A DNA stretch of 47,638 bases from Myxococcota bacterium. GTDB taxonomy: Bacteria; Myxococcota_A; UBA796; JAJRTE01. The stretch is taken from NCBI GenBank assembly GCA_024278455.1, contig JAJRTE010000030.1, forward strand, positions 1-47,638, given 5' to 3'. Below are positions 8,988 to 18,000 of this stretch, piece by piece (the first letter of the stretch is position 1; each line of letters starts with the position of its first letter). Position numbers and translations under genes: made by a program. The notes beneath the pieces were generated by a model that was given only the letters and a program-made list of their open reading frames with translations, ran no database searches and was not told the origin of the DNA.

Positions 8988-9599
8988 TGCTCTCTTAAAA
9001 TGGCAATATGCATACATTTGCTCTACACCGCCAGGAGTAACGTGTAATTCTTTCTCGTGCTGCGTCAGCGTAAACTCCGAAGCGAAGATTCCCTCCAGCC
9101 TATCGGCACTATATCGTTCGACGGGTAGCCCGCTACATTTTGGGGGTGCTTCTAGCGAAAACGTGGCCATAATCAAGTCACCGTCAGGCTTCAACGCCCT
9201 CAACAGGTTGTTCAGATACTGCTTGCGATGCTCTGGGTCTGTCAAGAAGTGAAATACTGCCCGATCGTGCCACAAGTCGTAATGAGAGGTTGGTAAATCA
9301 ACAGAGGTAATATCTCCCTCAAGCCAAGTAACTGATTCCGCTCTTTCACGCAACCGTTTCTTTGCTAACGACAAAGCTGTTTTTGTCAAATCAACCACAG
9401 TTATTGAGCGATAACCATCCGCCAGCAAGTCATCGACTAGCGTAGAAGCACCGCCACCGACATCAATGATATTTGCATCTTTCCCCAAAGACAGTTCCGT
9501 TATCCATTTCAGAGAAGTATCCAAATGAGGCTTATGCCACCCGACCTGATCCGGTGGATTAGTCAAGTACACTTTTTCCCAGTGGTCTCGCTGAGTCAT
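8982..9599 (-). CDS. Class I SAM-dependent methyltransferase
   Basis: A 205-residue methyltransferase with the Rossmann motif I as IIDVGGGASTLVDDLL, an acidic residue ending strand 2 (TVVDLTK), motif II region LEGDITSVDLP and motif III LLRALKPDGDLIM. The substrate is not known. Small-molecule methyltransferases of this size are common cargo of integron cassettes. The ATG at 9599 is preceded by AAAGGG. The gene fills one cassette exactly: its 5' edge is the GTTGGGC of site B and its stop is in the R'' of site A. Confidence 0.85.
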   Translation of the reverse strand: MTQRDHWEKVYLTNPPDQVGWHKPHLDTSLKWITELSLGKDANIIDVGGGASTLVDDLLADGYRSITVVDLTKTALSLAKKRLRERAESVTWLEGDITSVDLPTSHYDLWHDRAVFHFLTDPEHRKQYLNNLLRALKPDGDLIMATFSLEAPPKCSGLPVERYSADRLEGIFASEFTLTQHEKELHVTPGGVEQMYAYCHFKRAA

Positions 9600-9615
9600 T
9601 CGATTTTCCCTTTCA

Positions 9616-9711
9616 GCCCAACGTCCAGGGAACGGCTTGGGTCACTTGCCGACATGGAGCAAGGCCGAAGGCCGCAGCGAAATGGCGGTCAAATGCACCC
9701 AATTGTTATGT
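9616..9711 (-). repeat. attC-like site B (after the hicBA cassette)
   Basis: A 96-bp site on the minus strand: R'' ACATAAC (9705-9711), arms TTGGGT/ACCCAA and a central GGCC-TTC-GGCC hairpin, and R' GTTGGGC (9616-9622), a perfect match to GTTRRRY. GACATAAC is the exact complement of GTTATGTC at the other end of the hicBA cassette. The TAA of hicA is inside R''. Confidence 0.78.
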
Positions 9712-9888
9712 CGGGTTCTTAAGCATCTTTATGGTATGCCTGGCTAAATACTCATTGATTTCCTTATGCCTGGGTACTGGTTGGGATAATTTCGTCTTGG
9801 GGTTATGATACCAATCATCTTTCCCACCATGCCGTATTAAGACGCACCCCATCTTTTCCAACTCTCTGATCAGATCTTTTCTTTTCAT
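9706..9888 (-). CDS. hicA: HicA-family mRNA interferase toxin, catalytic His possibly replaced
   Basis: A 60-residue HicA toxin, a double-stranded-RNA-binding-like ribonuclease that would cleave mRNAs when free of HicB. It shows MKRKDLIRELEKMGC, then IRHGGKDDWYHNP and QPVPRHKEINEYLA, the normal family layout and length. In most relatives the GG-x-H position carries the catalytic His; here the stretch reads GGKDDW, so the His appears changed to Asp by one base (CAT to GAT). That would weaken or abolish activity; the neighbouring His residues might compensate. The start overlaps the hicB stop by 4 bases. Confidence 0.85.
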   Translation of the reverse strand: MKRKDLIRELEKMGCVLIRHGGKDDWYHNPKTKLSQPVPRHKEINEYLARHTIKMLKNPT

Positions 9889-10076
9889 GCGACTTCCAAC
9901 TCATCAAGTCGTCTAACGCATGGAATATTCTCACTCGAAAGATCATGGTAAATGTCTTTTAAATTCTCCTTTAATTCCTCCAATGTCTCCCCTTGAGTCA
10001 GATAGTCTGGATATTCTTCCAGATACCCCAGCCACATGTTTCCATCTTTCCAATAGACATATCTTTTTCTTTCCAT
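9885..10076 (-). CDS. hicB: HicB-family antitoxin (short form)
   Basis: A 63-residue partner of HicA that should bind and block it. The start MERKRYVYW at 10076 is chosen over the upstream ATG at 10118 because TAGGAGAAAAGAG lies just before it and because the upstream codons belong to the attC-like site. The sequence YLEEYPDYLTQGETLEELKE is the partial RNase H-like HicB core. The C-terminus is short, with no obvious DNA-binding domain, so autoregulation by HicB alone is doubtful. Order hicB-hicA with a 4-base overlap. This pair is the most AT-rich part of the block. Confidence 0.87.
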   Translation of the reverse strand: MERKRYVYWKDGNMWLGYLEEYPDYLTQGETLEELKENLKDIYHDLSSENIPCVRRLDELEVA

Positions 10077-10093
10077 CTCTTTTCTCCTACCGG

Positions 10094-10312
10094 ACATAAC
10101 AGCGTTGCGGATGAGCACGACCCTTGAGCGTGACCCTGCTCACCCGGGGAGGCGATGCCCTCCGTTCGCTGGTCCTGGAGTGCACATAGCTCGTCCCCGA
10201 ATTCGGCCGACCACGCCCGCAGCGCCCTTCGCTGGACGCCCAGCGTCCAGGGAACGGCTCAAATCACGGGCGAGACGCGAAGCGAATTGTCTGGTGCATT
10301 CTATTGTTCGGC
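10094..10312 (-). repeat. Composite attC-like region C (two sites in tandem)
   Basis: On the minus strand a first site runs from R'' GCCGAAC (10306-10312) to GCTGGGC (10238-10244), 75 bp, and shares GAGCCGTTCCCTGGACG with site B. It is followed directly by a second body (10,101-10,237) of the type seen in sites D and F, ending in R' GTTATGT (10094-10100), where the hicBA cassette begins. The arrangement looks like the scar of a lost or empty cassette. The second body contains an extra ~45 bp inverted stretch (GGGTGAGCA...TGCTCATCC) absent from site D. Confidence 0.6.
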
Positions 10313-10331
10313 AGCCTCTCGGACCTCGCAC

Positions 10332-10793
10332 CTATTCACCGTCGGACTGGCCGTCGATCTGCTCGAGCCGTTCCACATCCGCCAGATCCTGGAGACGACC
10401 TGACGCTTTCTGGTAAGCTATCAGGTGGTGACGCGACAGAATCGGGACCGAAGTGTCCCCCAACTGCACGTCAACGCGATCAGGCCAAGCCTGCTCGAAT
10501 ACCACCCCATCAATTTCGGTGATTACGTCTATCCTGAGAGGGGGAACTCCGATTTGGAAGACGGTGCCCGCTGTTGCCAAGTCCCCCTCCGTGAGATCAT
10601 GGAGAGGAGCGCCGAATTCCACCAAGGCGGCGAGGACCTTCGGTGCGTTTTCGTTGCTCGGTCGCACCCAGATATCAAGGTCTTTCGTGGCGCGAACGTG
10701 CCCGTGTGCAGCCAGAGCGTGGGCTCCGACTACGAGGTACTCAACGGTGTGAGCGTTGAACGCTGCTAATAGCTCGATGAAGTCGCGGTTCAC
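10332..10793 (-). CDS. Nucleotidyltransferase-fold protein (MNT/AbiEii-like)
   Basis: A 153-residue protein that starts MNRDFIELLAAFNAH and carries YLVVGAHALAAHG followed by RATKDLDIWV, the GxxAL...DLD(I/V) core of minimal nucleotidyltransferases; the two Asp residues would bind metal. Such proteins act as toxins or antitoxins that modify RNA or proteins, or as antibiotic-modifying relatives. GTG at 10793 is used with GGAGGG upstream. It overlaps the small upstream gene by 53 bases, which suggests a coupled pair. It contains the only CTCGAG seen in the block. Confidence 0.75.
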   Translation of the reverse strand: MNRDFIELLAAFNAHTVEYLVVGAHALAAHGHVRATKDLDIWVRPSNENAPKVLAALVEFGAPLHDLTEGDLATAGTVFQIGVPPLRIDVITEIDGVVFEQAWPDRVDVQLGDTSVPILSRHHLIAYQKASGRLQDLADVERLEQIDGQSDGE

Positions 10794-10944
10794 CGATGCC
10801 CTCCTGCCTCCATGCGTAGCATAGCTGCGTTAGTCTCCACACGGCCGCAACCCGCTCGTGAACCGAGCAGGCAAGCCACTCATCGTCTAGGGGAATCGGC
10901 TGGCCCGGACGGATGATGCGAGATGTCACGATACGTCGATTCAT
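10741..10944 (-). CDS. Small conserved-looking partner of the nucleotidyltransferase
   Basis: A 67-residue protein beginning MNRRIVTSRIIRPGQPI, with ERVAAVWRLTQLCYAW near the middle and a basic end (SVQRSHR). The ATG at 10944 has AGGAG 7 bases upstream. It overlaps the start of the nucleotidyltransferase gene. Similar short proteins with a VWELTQL-like helix often precede nucleotidyltransferase genes, so a toxin-antitoxin-like pair is likely. That is inference from arrangement; no domain with a proven role was recognised. Confidence 0.6.
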   Translation of the reverse strand: MNRRIVTSRIIRPGQPIPLDDEWLACSVHERVAAVWRLTQLCYAWRQEGIGEPRLHRAISSVQRSHR

Positions 10945-11012
10945 TAGTGGCTCCTGAACACCCATTCTATCACATCCGCTCGCGAGAATCTTCAGAAAAA
11001 ACATGTCCGTCC

Positions 11013-11165
11013 GCCAAGCGGCGCTGCGGATGAGCACGACCCTTGAGCGTGACCCTGCTCACCCGGGGAGGCGATGCCCTTCATTCGCTGGTTCTGGGGT
11101 GCGCATAGCGCGTCCTCGAATTCGGCCGACCACGCCCGCAGCGCCGTTCGCTGGACGCGCGCAGC
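11013..11165 (-). repeat. attC-like site F (right end of the array)
   Basis: Third copy of the long attC-like body, about nine tenths identical by eye to the second body of region C. On the minus strand it ends in GCTTGGC (11013-11019), which nearly complements the R'' GCCGAAC that closes the nucleotidyltransferase cassette. It has the same hairpin centre with GACGCGC-TAT-GCGC arms. Its own R'' on the far side is unclear, so the right boundary of the array is not fixed. Confidence 0.55.
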
Positions 11166-11744
11166 GCCCAGCGAACTCTCCATTCTACCCAATCTCCATC
11201 CGTCCGCGATAGACTCCGCTGGTCGACTACCGGTACAGACCATTATGTTTGTTAGTGTAATTGTCGATCTCGTCTTGGTCAAGGAATAGTGGGTACTTGT
11301 CAAGGAGATGTGTGCGCCATCGCAAGTCTTTCTGTCTAGTCCGGCGTGTGCCAAAAAATGCCTTGACCGGCGTGTGGCCGCCGAATAGTCTAACACAAGA
11401 TGTTTGGCCCTATGGAGATTGTGCTTAATCAGGGCGGCAGCTATGAGTCGAGACGAGGGACAAATCGGCATCAAGCCATGGCAAGTCCGACAGGCAACAG
11501 ACGCCGTTCGCACCTATCGCTATCAATATCGACCGGATGCAGGTGACGGCGCAGAAACGCAATCACCGAGGACACCTGCCGGGAGGGGGGGGTGACCTTG
11601 TGGCCCGGCAGTCAAGGTTCGCGACCCAGCCGGGCACGCGCGGGGCGCGGATGAACATGTAATATGGGAAAAAGGGAGTCCAATGCGTGGCCCAAGGATG
11701 CTTCTACGTGGAATGCGTCACCGCCTCGAAAAGGAGACCCGAGC
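11166..11744. other. Non-coding or decayed stretch between the cassette array and lutC
   Basis: No complete gene is supported. On the minus strand from about 11,411 to the TAG at 11,227-11,229 one frame reads like the C-terminal end of a protein (RWRTHLLDKYPLFLDQDEID), possibly the remnant of a further cassette. It has no start or recognised family. The rest shows no gene; 11,730-11,744 carries the AAGGAG ribosome-binding site of lutC. Confidence 0.35.
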
Positions 11745-12311
11745 ATGCACGCAGACCTTTCCGACATCGTCACACTGTTCGCGTCTCGAGCGACCGATGT
11801 CAATGCTCGAGTCCTCGATATCACGGGCCTCGAGGGAGCGGCATCCCACATCGCGGCCCTGGTATCGCACATCCCGGGAGCCACGGTGGCTGCCCCGACG
11901 AAAGACGACGCCTGGTGGCACATCCTCGAGCCCGCCCTTGCCCACGTCGGCGCCAGGGTACACCGCTGGAATCTGCGGGAACACACCGGTTTCTCCATCG
12001 GCGTCACGCGCGCCGAGTGGGGTATCGCCGAGACCGGAACGGTCGTCATGGATGCTCGAGACGAGGACGTTCGTATCGCCTCCATGATGGCCGAGACCCA
12101 CGTGGTCTTGCTCGATCGCGACCGCGTTCGACCGGACCTGGGCAGCCTCTTGCCGGAACTACGGCCGCTCCTGGCCCAGGCGCCAGGCTACATGGCTTTC
12201 GTGACCGGACCGAGCCGGACCGCGGACATCGAGAGCATCCTCGCACTCGGCGCCCACGGGCCTCGAGCCGTGGACATCCTGCTGGTGGGCGGTACACATA
12301 CCGGCCAATGA
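11745..12311 (+). CDS. lutC: LUD-domain protein, lactate utilization protein C (LutC-like)
   Basis: A 188-residue LUD-domain protein of the LutABC L-lactate oxidation complex. The ATG at 11745 is preceded by AAGGAGACCCGAGC. Motifs: SIGVTRAEWGIAETGT, the conserved xxTGT loop, and GPSRTADIE followed by LGAHGPRAVDILLV at the end. It lies upstream of the lutB-lutA fusion on the same strand with a 177-base gap that shows no gene, so the two probably form a unit for growth on lactate. CTCGAG is frequent in the gene, marking it as native. Confidence 0.88.
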   Translation: MHADLSDIVTLFASRATDVNARVLDITGLEGAASHIAALVSHIPGATVAAPTKDDAWWHILEPALAHVGARVHRWNLREHTGFSIGVTRAEWGIAETGTVVMDARDEDVRIASMMAETHVVLLDRDRVRPDLGSLLPELRPLLAQAPGYMAFVTGPSRTADIESILALGAHGPRAVDILLVGGTHTGQ

Positions 12312-12488
12312 CCTCGACGTCTGGGCCCAGGCGTGGAACGGTCGGGAAATCGGACATGAACGCACGCGGCACGAGGAGGACCGGAACTTCGCCCCTGCAC
12401 CGAGGCGGCACGGTCCCGGACCGCCCGGCCCCAGGGTACGATTCCGCCATCGAGGCCGAGCGGCAGGAAGACGGAAGGAGACGACGGC

Positions 12489-14687
12489 ATGGCAAAGACG
12501 AACCCTTCACTCCCCGACTATCCGAACCGGACCGCCTATCGCCGCGCCATCAGCGAGGCACTGGAGGACCGTTTTCTCCGGGACACTCTCGACCGTTTCG
12601 CAGCCAACTTCCGGAGAGTGCACACGCGCGCTTTCGAAGGCCAGGACTACGCCGCGCTCACCGGCGCGATTGCTCGCGCAAAGACCCGGGCACTGGAAGA
12701 CTTGGACGTCCTCTACGAACGGTTCGCGGCCCGGGCCGAGGCAGCCGGGGCTCGAGTCCACCTTGCGCGAACCGCCGATGACGCCAATCGTATCATCGCG
12801 GCCATCGCGAAGGAGGCCGGAGCGCGCCGGGTCGTCAAATCCAAGTCCATGACCAGCGAAGAAATATTCCTCAACCGCCACCTCGAGGCAGAAGGCTGCC
12901 AGGTGACGGAAACCGACCTCGGCGAGTGGATCATCCAGCTCAAGGGAGAACGCCCATCCCACATGACCATTCCCGCCATCCATCTTTCGAGACACCAGGT
13001 GGCGGACCTTTTTTCCGGCGTCGTGGGCCGGCGGCTGGACCCGGACGACGTCACCGGTCTCGTCGAGGTGGCCAGGCAGCGGTTGCGGCAGGCGTTCCTC
13101 GAGGCCGACATGGGGATCACCGGGGCCAACATGGCCATCGCTGACACCGGGACCATCGTGCTGCTCGCCAACGAAGGCAACATACGGCTCGTCACCACCT
13201 TGCCCCCGGTTCACGTCGCCCTGGTCGGCCTCGAAAAACTCGTCGCCGACATGGACGCGGCCCACACGATCCTCGAGGTACTCCCCAGGAACGTCGGCGG
13301 ACAGCCCATCTCGAGCTACGTCACCTGGATCACCGGCGCCAACGCCTGCAAAACGGGTCCCGGCGCCAGAAAGGCATTCCACATCGTGTTCCTCGACAAC
13401 GGGCGCTCGACGATTGCCCGCCACCCCGTCCTTTCCGAGGCCCTGCGCTGCGTCCGGTGCGGGGCATGCGCCAACGTGTGCCCTGTCTACACATCGGTGG
13501 GTGGCCATCGTCACGGATACGTCTACGTGGGCGCCATCGGACTGGTCCTCACCTGGCTCTACCACGGGACGGAGGCCGCGCGCTACCTCGTGGAGAACTG
13601 CACCCATTGCATGGCCTGCCGCAAGATTTGCTCCGCCGGCATCGACCTGCCCGGGCTCATCACCGAGGTGCAAGGCCGGGTCGCACGACAGGCATCGAGA
13701 CACCGCTCCGGCGGCAAAGGCTCACCCCTGGCTCGAGTCATCACGAACCGCCGCCTGTTCCACCGCGCGATCCGCATGGCCTCCCGAGTACAACGACCGT
13801 TCGTCGAGGAGGGCCTGGTGGTCCGCCATCTTCCCCAGTTCTTCGCCAGGTTGGACCGGGCCCGAGGCCTGCCGGCCATCGCTGTCCGGCCGTTCCGGGA
13901 CCGGTGGGATGCTCTCACGCACCGAAGCGCCGGGGCAAGCATGCGCGTGGCGGTGTTCGCAGGGTGCCTGATGGACTTCGTGTACCCGGAACAGGCCGAG
14001 GCCATGGTCCGCTTGCTCGAGCACTCCGGCGCCAGCGTCTCTTTTCCCGCCGGGCAGGGCTGCTGCGGGCTCCCCGTGGCGATGATGGCCGAAAAGGAAC
14101 TCTCGAGCGAGGTGGCAAGACAGAACCTCGAGGCATTTCGGCCGGTAGAGGCGGACTACATCGTCACCGGGTGCGCATCGTGCGCGTCCCACCTGAAGCG
14201 CTACCCCGACCTGGTACGCGGCACCCGCCTCGAGGCCTATGCCAGGACATTCGCGGCGCAGTTGTGGGACATCAGCTCGTTCCTGCACGACGTGGCAGGG
14301 TTCGCCAGGAAGTCCGGCGACTCCCGACGCCGCCGCGTCGCCTACCACGCACCGTGCCACCTATGCCGGGGACTCGGCGTGACCGAGGCCCCCAGGGCGC
14401 TCATCCGTTCGGCCGGTTTCGACCTGGTTCGCCTCGAGGACGAAGAGGTCTGCTGCGGTTTCGGCGGAAGCTACGCTTTCACCTGGCCCGATCTGTCGGC
14501 GGCGATGGTGAACCGCAAGCTGGACAGCCTCGTGTCGTCCGAGCCCGACCACCTGGTCACCGACTGTCCCGGTTGCGTGCTGCAGCTCCGCAAGGGCGCC
14601 GCGGCTCGAGGCGTTCGCACCGATGTCCGGCACATGGTGGAACTGTTGGCCATGGCGGCGGCCCCGCCACACGAGGCACCCACGTGA
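12489..14687 (+). CDS. LutB-LutA fusion: iron-sulfur lactate oxidation protein
   Basis: A 732-residue fusion of two proteins that are separate in Bacillus. Residues about 1-310 are the LutB LUD domain (AIADTGTIVLLANEGN). Next are two 4Fe-4S sites, CVRCGACANVCP (near residue 320) and CTHCMACRKIC (near 375). The C-terminal ~230 residues are LutA-like with paired CCG motifs: GQGCCGLP, VTGCASCASH, HAPCHLCRG, EVCCGFGG and DCPGC. Electrons from lactate would pass through these centres to a membrane acceptor. Start ATG 12489 follows GGAAGGAGACGACGGC. The combined length equals LutB plus LutA, so it is a true fusion and not a read-through artefact. Confidence 0.9.
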   Translation: MAKTNPSLPDYPNRTAYRRAISEALEDRFLRDTLDRFAANFRRVHTRAFEGQDYAALTGAIARAKTRALEDLDVLYERFAARAEAAGARVHLARTADDANRIIAAIAKEAGARRVVKSKSMTSEEIFLNRHLEAEGCQVTETDLGEWIIQLKGERPSHMTIPAIHLSRHQVADLFSGVVGRRLDPDDVTGLVEVARQRLRQAFLEADMGITGANMAIADTGTIVLLANEGNIRLVTTLPPVHVALVGLEKLVADMDAAHTILEVLPRNVGGQPISSYVTWITGANACKTGPGARKAFHIVFLDNGRSTIARHPVLSEALRCVRCGACANVCPVYTSVGGHRHGYVYVGAIGLVLTWLYHGTEAARYLVENCTHCMACRKICSAGIDLPGLITEVQGRVARQASRHRSGGKGSPLARVITNRRLFHRAIRMASRVQRPFVEEGLVVRHLPQFFARLDRARGLPAIAVRPFRDRWDALTHRSAGASMRVAVFAGCLMDFVYPEQAEAMVRLLEHSGASVSFPAGQGCCGLPVAMMAEKELSSEVARQNLEAFRPVEADYIVTGCASCASHLKRYPDLVRGTRLEAYARTFAAQLWDISSFLHDVAGFARKSGDSRRRRVAYHAPCHLCRGLGVTEAPRALIRSAGFDLVRLEDEEVCCGFGGSYAFTWPDLSAAMVNRKLDSLVSSEPDHLVTDCPGCVLQLRKGAAARGVRTDVRHMVELLAMAAAPPHEAPT

Positions 14688-15025
14688 CACGATGTTGAGG
14701 ATCTCCGTCCTGTTCCACCCCATTGCGCCCCGAGAGCTGGCGAGCGGAAGCGCGCCCCGAAGGGAGCAGTTCCGCCAGGGAGGGGGGGATGCCCGAGCTG
14801 TCGCCGGCGCTGGTGAACTGCAAGCCGGACAGCACCGTGTCCGGCGGAACGACGGCCAACTGAGCCCTCCTGTCCACCGCCAAGCAAGAAAATGTTGCCA
14901 AATCCGCTCGATTAACTATGCTAAACAATTCTTGTGGAATTGCCAGCACGTGCCTTGCGGCTTTTCGCCCCAAAGGTGGTGGCTGTTGCGGAACCAGCAG
15001 TGTTTGTAAATTGTGGAGGCATCTC
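14688..15025. other. Intergenic region with a degenerate copy of the lutBA 3' end
   Basis: No gene is supported between the fusion gene and the giant gene. Bases about 14,790-14,842 (CCCGAGCTGTCGCCGGCGCT and on) match 14,487-14,540 inside the lutBA coding region at roughly 85% by eye, with the same strand and no open frame of note. It looks like a decayed partial duplication. The last bases carry GTGGAGG, the ribosome-binding site of the next gene. Confidence 0.5.
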
Positions 15026-18000
15026 ATGGGTGGTTATGCGAAGCGTATCGTCGTCCTGGGCGTTCTTCTTTTCCTACCTCTCTGGGGCATGCAAATCGGC
15101 TGTTCCGGAACCGGAGGCGATGATGACACCACCGCCACGACTTCCACGCCGGTCTCCGAAATCGACATCGACGGTGACGGGTTCTCGGTGGAAGATGGTG
15201 ACTGCGACGACAACGACACGGCAAGCTACCCCGGCGCCGACGAACGTTGCGACGGAGCCGACAACGATTGTGACGGTGACGTAGACGAAAACGACGCCCT
15301 TGACGCCACGGAGTGGTATCCCGACTTGGACGCGGACGGGTACGGTGGGAACGAAAGCCCGGTCCTGTCGTGTGACCAGCCAGACGCCTTCGTGGAGAAC
15401 AGTCTCGATTGCAACGACGACGACCCCGATGTCAATCCCGGAGAGGTGGAGGTCTGCGACGAAGCCGACCTCGACAACGACTGCAATGGACTGGCCGACG
15501 ACGAGGATCCGGACGTGGCCGAGTCGAGCCAGGTGCTGTACTACCCTGACAACGACGGTGACGGCGACGGCGATTCCGGCGAGGCCGGCACGCTCTTCTG
15601 CGATCCGCCGGCAGGCAGCGCCACCACGAACACCGATTGCGACGACACGGACCCGGACGTGCACGCCGGCGCTTTCGAGGTTTGCGACGCCGCGGACAAG
15701 GACGAGGATTGCAACGGTCTGGCGGACGACAACGACCCATGGGTCCTGCCGGAGTCGAAGAACACCTTCTACACGGATGCGGACCAGGACGGGTTCGGTG
15801 ACGTCTCGGCAGACCCTACCAAGGCGTGCAACCAGACGAAAGGTTTGGCTCCAAACAATACCGATTGTGACGACACCAACGCTGAAATCAATCCCGCTGC
15901 GACGGAGGTTTGCGACGCCGACAGGGTGGACGAGGATTGCAACGGGGTTGCCGACGATGACGACGCCGGGACTGCCGCCAGTTCCAAGACGGAACTCTAC
16001 ACCGACGCTGATGACGATCAATTCGGCGACTATCTCGACGGCGGCACACCCGGTTGCCACCCATCAGCAGGGCAGGCAACGAACAACCGCGACTGTGACG
16101 ACACTGACGCGAGCATAAACCCCGCTGCCCCCGAAGTCTGCGATCCCCTGGGGGTGGACGAGAATTGCAACACGCTGGCCAACGATGACGATCCCACGAC
16201 TTCCGCCGATTCCCGCACGACCTACTACCACGACGTGGACCAGGACAAGTACGGGAGCCCCACCGATTCGAGACTGTTCTGCGCAGCCCCGTCGACAGGT
16301 ACCGACTGGTGGACTTCGGAAGATCACACCGATTGCGACGACCGCGATGCTGATATCAACCCAGCGGCGGTCGAGTACTGCAACGAGGTCGACGACGACT
16401 GCGACGGCGAAACCGACGAGGACACGGCCGCGGACGCGACGACCTGGTACCTGGACCACGACCTGGACGGCTACGGGCTGACAAACCAGTCCGTCAATGC
16501 CTGCTCCAAGCCCGCCGGCTATGTCTCTCAGCCCGGGGACTGCGATGATACTATCAACGCTATCAACCCGGGAGCACAGGAAATCTGCGACCCGGACAAC
16601 GTGGATGAAGACTGCGACGGAACCAGCGATGACGCCGATGACTCCGTGGACCCATCGACCCAGACCGCATACTACCCGGACGCTGATGGAGACGCCTACG
16701 GCGACGAAGACGCCACCCCGGCCACGTTCTGTGATCCCCAGGCAGGCTATGTCCTCGACCACTCGGACTGCAACGATCAATCGTCAGACTTCAACCCCGG
16801 TGTTTCCGAGACCGATTGCGCCGACCCGAACGACTACAACTGCGACGGCTCGGTAGGGGCCACGGACGCTGACGGTGACGGATTCTACGCCTGCGAGGAG
16901 TGCGACGACACCAACCCTGCTATCAACCCCGGTGCCATCGAGATCTGCGATCCCGACGACGTGGACGAAGACTGCAACGATCTGGCAGACGACGACGACC
17001 CTGGCACGGAACCGTCTTCCAAGAAGACCTACTACGTGGATGGCGATGGCGACGGTTTCGGCGATGCCGGCGACTCGGGCCAACTCTCCTGCGAACCGAT
17101 AGAGGACCGGGTGGCGGACAACACCGACTGCGACGACAACGATCCGGCGATAAAGCCGACAGCGACCGAAGTCTGTGATGCCCAGGGAGTCGATGAGAAT
17201 TGCAACGGACTCGCCGACGAAGCCGACCCGACCACGTCGGACGCTTCCAAGACGGCCTACTACCATGACGTGGACCAGGACGGATATGGAACCACCAGCG
17301 GGGCCGAATTGCATTGCGACGACCCTTCCGGCAGCATGGACTGGTGGACGGCGGACAACACCGACTGCAACGACCGAAACGACGAAATCTACCCGAGCGC
17401 GCCCGAAGAATGCAACGGTATCGATGACAACTGCGACGGAAACGTGGACGAGGACTCCGCGATCGACGCCAGAACCTGGTACCTTGACGACGACGGAGAT
17501 GGGTACGGAAGCGCCGTGGACAAGGCGGTCGCCTGTAGCAAGCCGGGAGGATACGTCTCGATCGACGGTGACTGTGACGACCACGACGCAACCGTCAACC
17601 CCGGCGCGGAGGAGGTGTGTGACTCCCAGGGGAAAGACGAAAACTGCAACGGACTGGCCGGCGACGACGACCCGGACACGTCCGACGCGTCGAAAACCCG
17701 CTACTTCCCCGATGCAGACGGGGACGGGTACGGCGACGAGGATGACCCCGGGTCCTTGTTCTGCCAGGCACCTGACGGCTACGTCCTCGACGCATCCGAC
17801 TGCAACGATGCCGATCAGGCCTACAATCCCGGGGTCGTCGAAGACGACTGCACCGACCCGAACGACTACAACTGCGATGGTTCCACGGGATACACGGACC
17901 AGGACGGCGACGGCTACCCTGCATGCACCGACTGCGACGATGAAAACCCGGCCATCAACCCGGACGCGGCGGAAATATGCGATTCGGACAACATCGACGA

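Larger units (their letters stand above)
5985..11200 (-). mobile_element. Integrase-less cluster of integron gene cassettes (CALIN-like array)
   Basis: All supported genes here lie on the minus strand, each alone or as a short pair, and each is followed by a 70-150 bp imperfect palindrome with attC features. Several stop codons fall inside the first 7-bp arm (R''), as is common in cassettes. The start of each cassette (R' of the preceding site) is nearly complementary to the R'' that ends the same cassette: GTTATGTC/GACATAAC for hicBA, GTTGGGCT/AGCCTAGC for the methyltransferase, GTTATACGG/CCCTATAAC for the restriction system, GTTGGCC/GGCCAAT for phd-vapC. That pairing is what site-specific recombination by IntI would leave. 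GC is clearly lower than in the flanks, and CTCGAG, dense elsewhere, occurs about once. No integrase is seen in the window. Exact outer ends are uncertain. Confidence 0.75.

Noticed and set aside
8003..8998. A 331-codon plus-strand frame.
   Set aside because: It is antisense to the DNA methylase, which has clear motifs, and spans an attC-like site.
5930..11744. An integrase gene or attI site for the cassette array.
   Set aside because: No tyrosine recombinase frame or motif was found in this window on either strand; it may lie outside or be lost.
14471..14887. A minus-strand gene across the end of lutBA and the following gap.
   Set aside because: It is antisense to well-conserved Cys motifs of LutA and stays open through a GC-rich bias only.
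15074..16060. Hydrophobic-looking minus-strand frames (VVVIVVA-type) along the giant gene.
   Set aside because: They are the antisense of Asp/Cys/Gly-rich repeats (GAC to GTC, GAT to ATC) and carry no independent signal.
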